Positions 34,258 to 34,681 of a stretch of DNA of 34,681 bases are shown piece after piece. Source of the DNA: Hyphomicrobiales bacterium (lineage in GTDB: Bacteria > Pseudomonadota > Alphaproteobacteria > Rhizobiales > Beijerinckiaceae); assembly GCA_003241815.1 (NCBI GenBank), contig QBLV01000029.1:1-34681 (forward strand). The letters run 5' to 3'. The position numbers were made by a program, and so were the translations under genes. The notes under the pieces were generated by a model, which was given only the letters and a program-made list of their open reading frames with translations, ran no database searches and was not told where the DNA came from. Numbering within the stretch: the stretch's first letter is position 1; each line of letters begins with the position of its first letter.

Positions 34258-34681
34258 ATGCCGGCGCCGGTGCCAGATATCCGCAATCGCGGCCTTGCCC
34301 TCGTCGTCGCGCTGATCGCGCCGATCGCGCTGGTCAATGCGTTTGGCTTCCTGGCGCCTGTGCTCAACCTCGCGCGGATGTCGTTCTACGAGGTCGAGCC
34401 GACGGGGGCGATGCACGAGGCCTTCTCGCTGGTCACCTGGGCCAAAGTTTTCGCCGACAGCTTCTACCTCGAGCTGATCGTCAACAGCATCACGGTCAGC
34501 CTCGGCATCACGCTTTTGACGCTGGTCTGCTCCTATCCGATCGCGCTCTATCTCCACCGCTCCAGCGGAACCTGGAAGACGATCCTGCTCGTGCTGGTGA
34601 TCTCGCCGCTGCTCACCTCGGCGGTGGTGCGAACCTATGGCTGGATCGCGATCCTGTCCGAGAACGGGCTGGTCAACAACC
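34258..34681 (+). CDS. ABC transporter permease (PotB type), 5' part
   Basis: The first 141 residues of an inner-membrane permease are visible; the gene runs off the window. A first helix (about 12-38) is followed by a periplasmic segment with LARMSFYEVEPTGAM, then helices near 72-98 and 107-132. LELIVNSITVSLGIT and SPLLTSAVVRTYGW are characteristic of spermidine/putrescine-type permeases. It starts at the ATG at 34258, directly at the point where the ATPase sequence ends, and no good ribosome site precedes it, which supports loss of upstream sequence. It should partner with the binding protein at 32733. Confidence 0.85.
   Translation, partial: MPAPVPDIRNRGLALVVALIAPIALVNAFGFLAPVLNLARMSFYEVEPTGAMHEAFSLVTWAKVFADSFYLELIVNSITVSLGITLLTLVCSYPIALYLHRSSGTWKTILLVLVISPLLTSAVVRTYGWIAILSENGLVNN

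Noticed and set aside
31103-34367. Two long minus-strand frames opposite the amidase, RraA, binding-protein and ATPase genes
   Set aside because: They cross several well-supported plus-strand genes and their spacers and show no domain signature.

Overview
The window is about 34.7 kb of GC-rich, gene-dense DNA with the content of an alphaproteobacterium of the Hyphomicrobiales (rhizobial group). Many solute-binding-protein transporters, a bkd operon with a divergent Lrp-type regulator, and a CHASE2 cyclase linked to a FecR-domain protein make a Bosea-like or related genome plausible. That assignment is from gene content only. I see no rRNA, tRNA, CRISPR array, insertion sequence or prophage.

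Layout. 21-2209: a Na/phosphate symporter with a PhoU-like tail, facing a NUDIX hydrolase. 9035-2388 (minus strand): a dipeptide/oligopeptide ABC operon (binding protein, two permeases, one double ATPase) ending in an M20 peptidase. 9268-10620 (minus): a small c-type cytochrome and a RutD-like alpha/beta hydrolase. 10926-16804 (plus): a tight five-gene set made of a Tat-exported FecR-domain protein, a Crp-type regulator, a CHASE2 adenylate cyclase, a TPR/OmpA-like envelope protein and a SUMF1-fold protein. 19761-16817 (minus): a TAXI-type TRAP transporter. 20238-23142 (plus), divergent from it: nadC and a fused PhnN/AMP-phosphorylase gene. 23319-29281: the branched-chain 2-oxoacid dehydrogenase operon (E1 alpha, E1 beta, E2, E3) with a divergent Lrp/BkdR regulator. 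29413-29814: a DUF983 membrane protein. 30086-34681: a LysR regulator, a nitrilase-family amidohydrolase, an RraA-like protein and a polyamine-type ABC transporter whose ATPase gene stops at its signature motif and runs straight into the permease gene, which continues past the window.

How the parts may work together. The most striking unit is nadC plus the PhnN/AMP-phosphorylase fusion. The C-terminal half should turn NMP and phosphate into ribose 1,5-bisphosphate and free base. The N-terminal half should phosphorylate that to PRPP. The neighbouring NadC consumes PRPP to make nicotinate mononucleotide. This reads as a compact nucleotide-to-PRPP-to-NAD salvage route, possibly fed by the divergent TAXI transporter. 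The second unit couples a cyclase with adenylate-type residues to a Crp protein that keeps cAMP-contact residues, together with three exported proteins, and looks like an envelope-sensing cAMP circuit.

Four intergenic elements of about 90-105 bp, each bounded by CGTCAT and ATGACG and able to fold on themselves, lie between genes of the dpp, nadC and bkd regions. They look like two subtypes of one dispersed palindromic repeat family.
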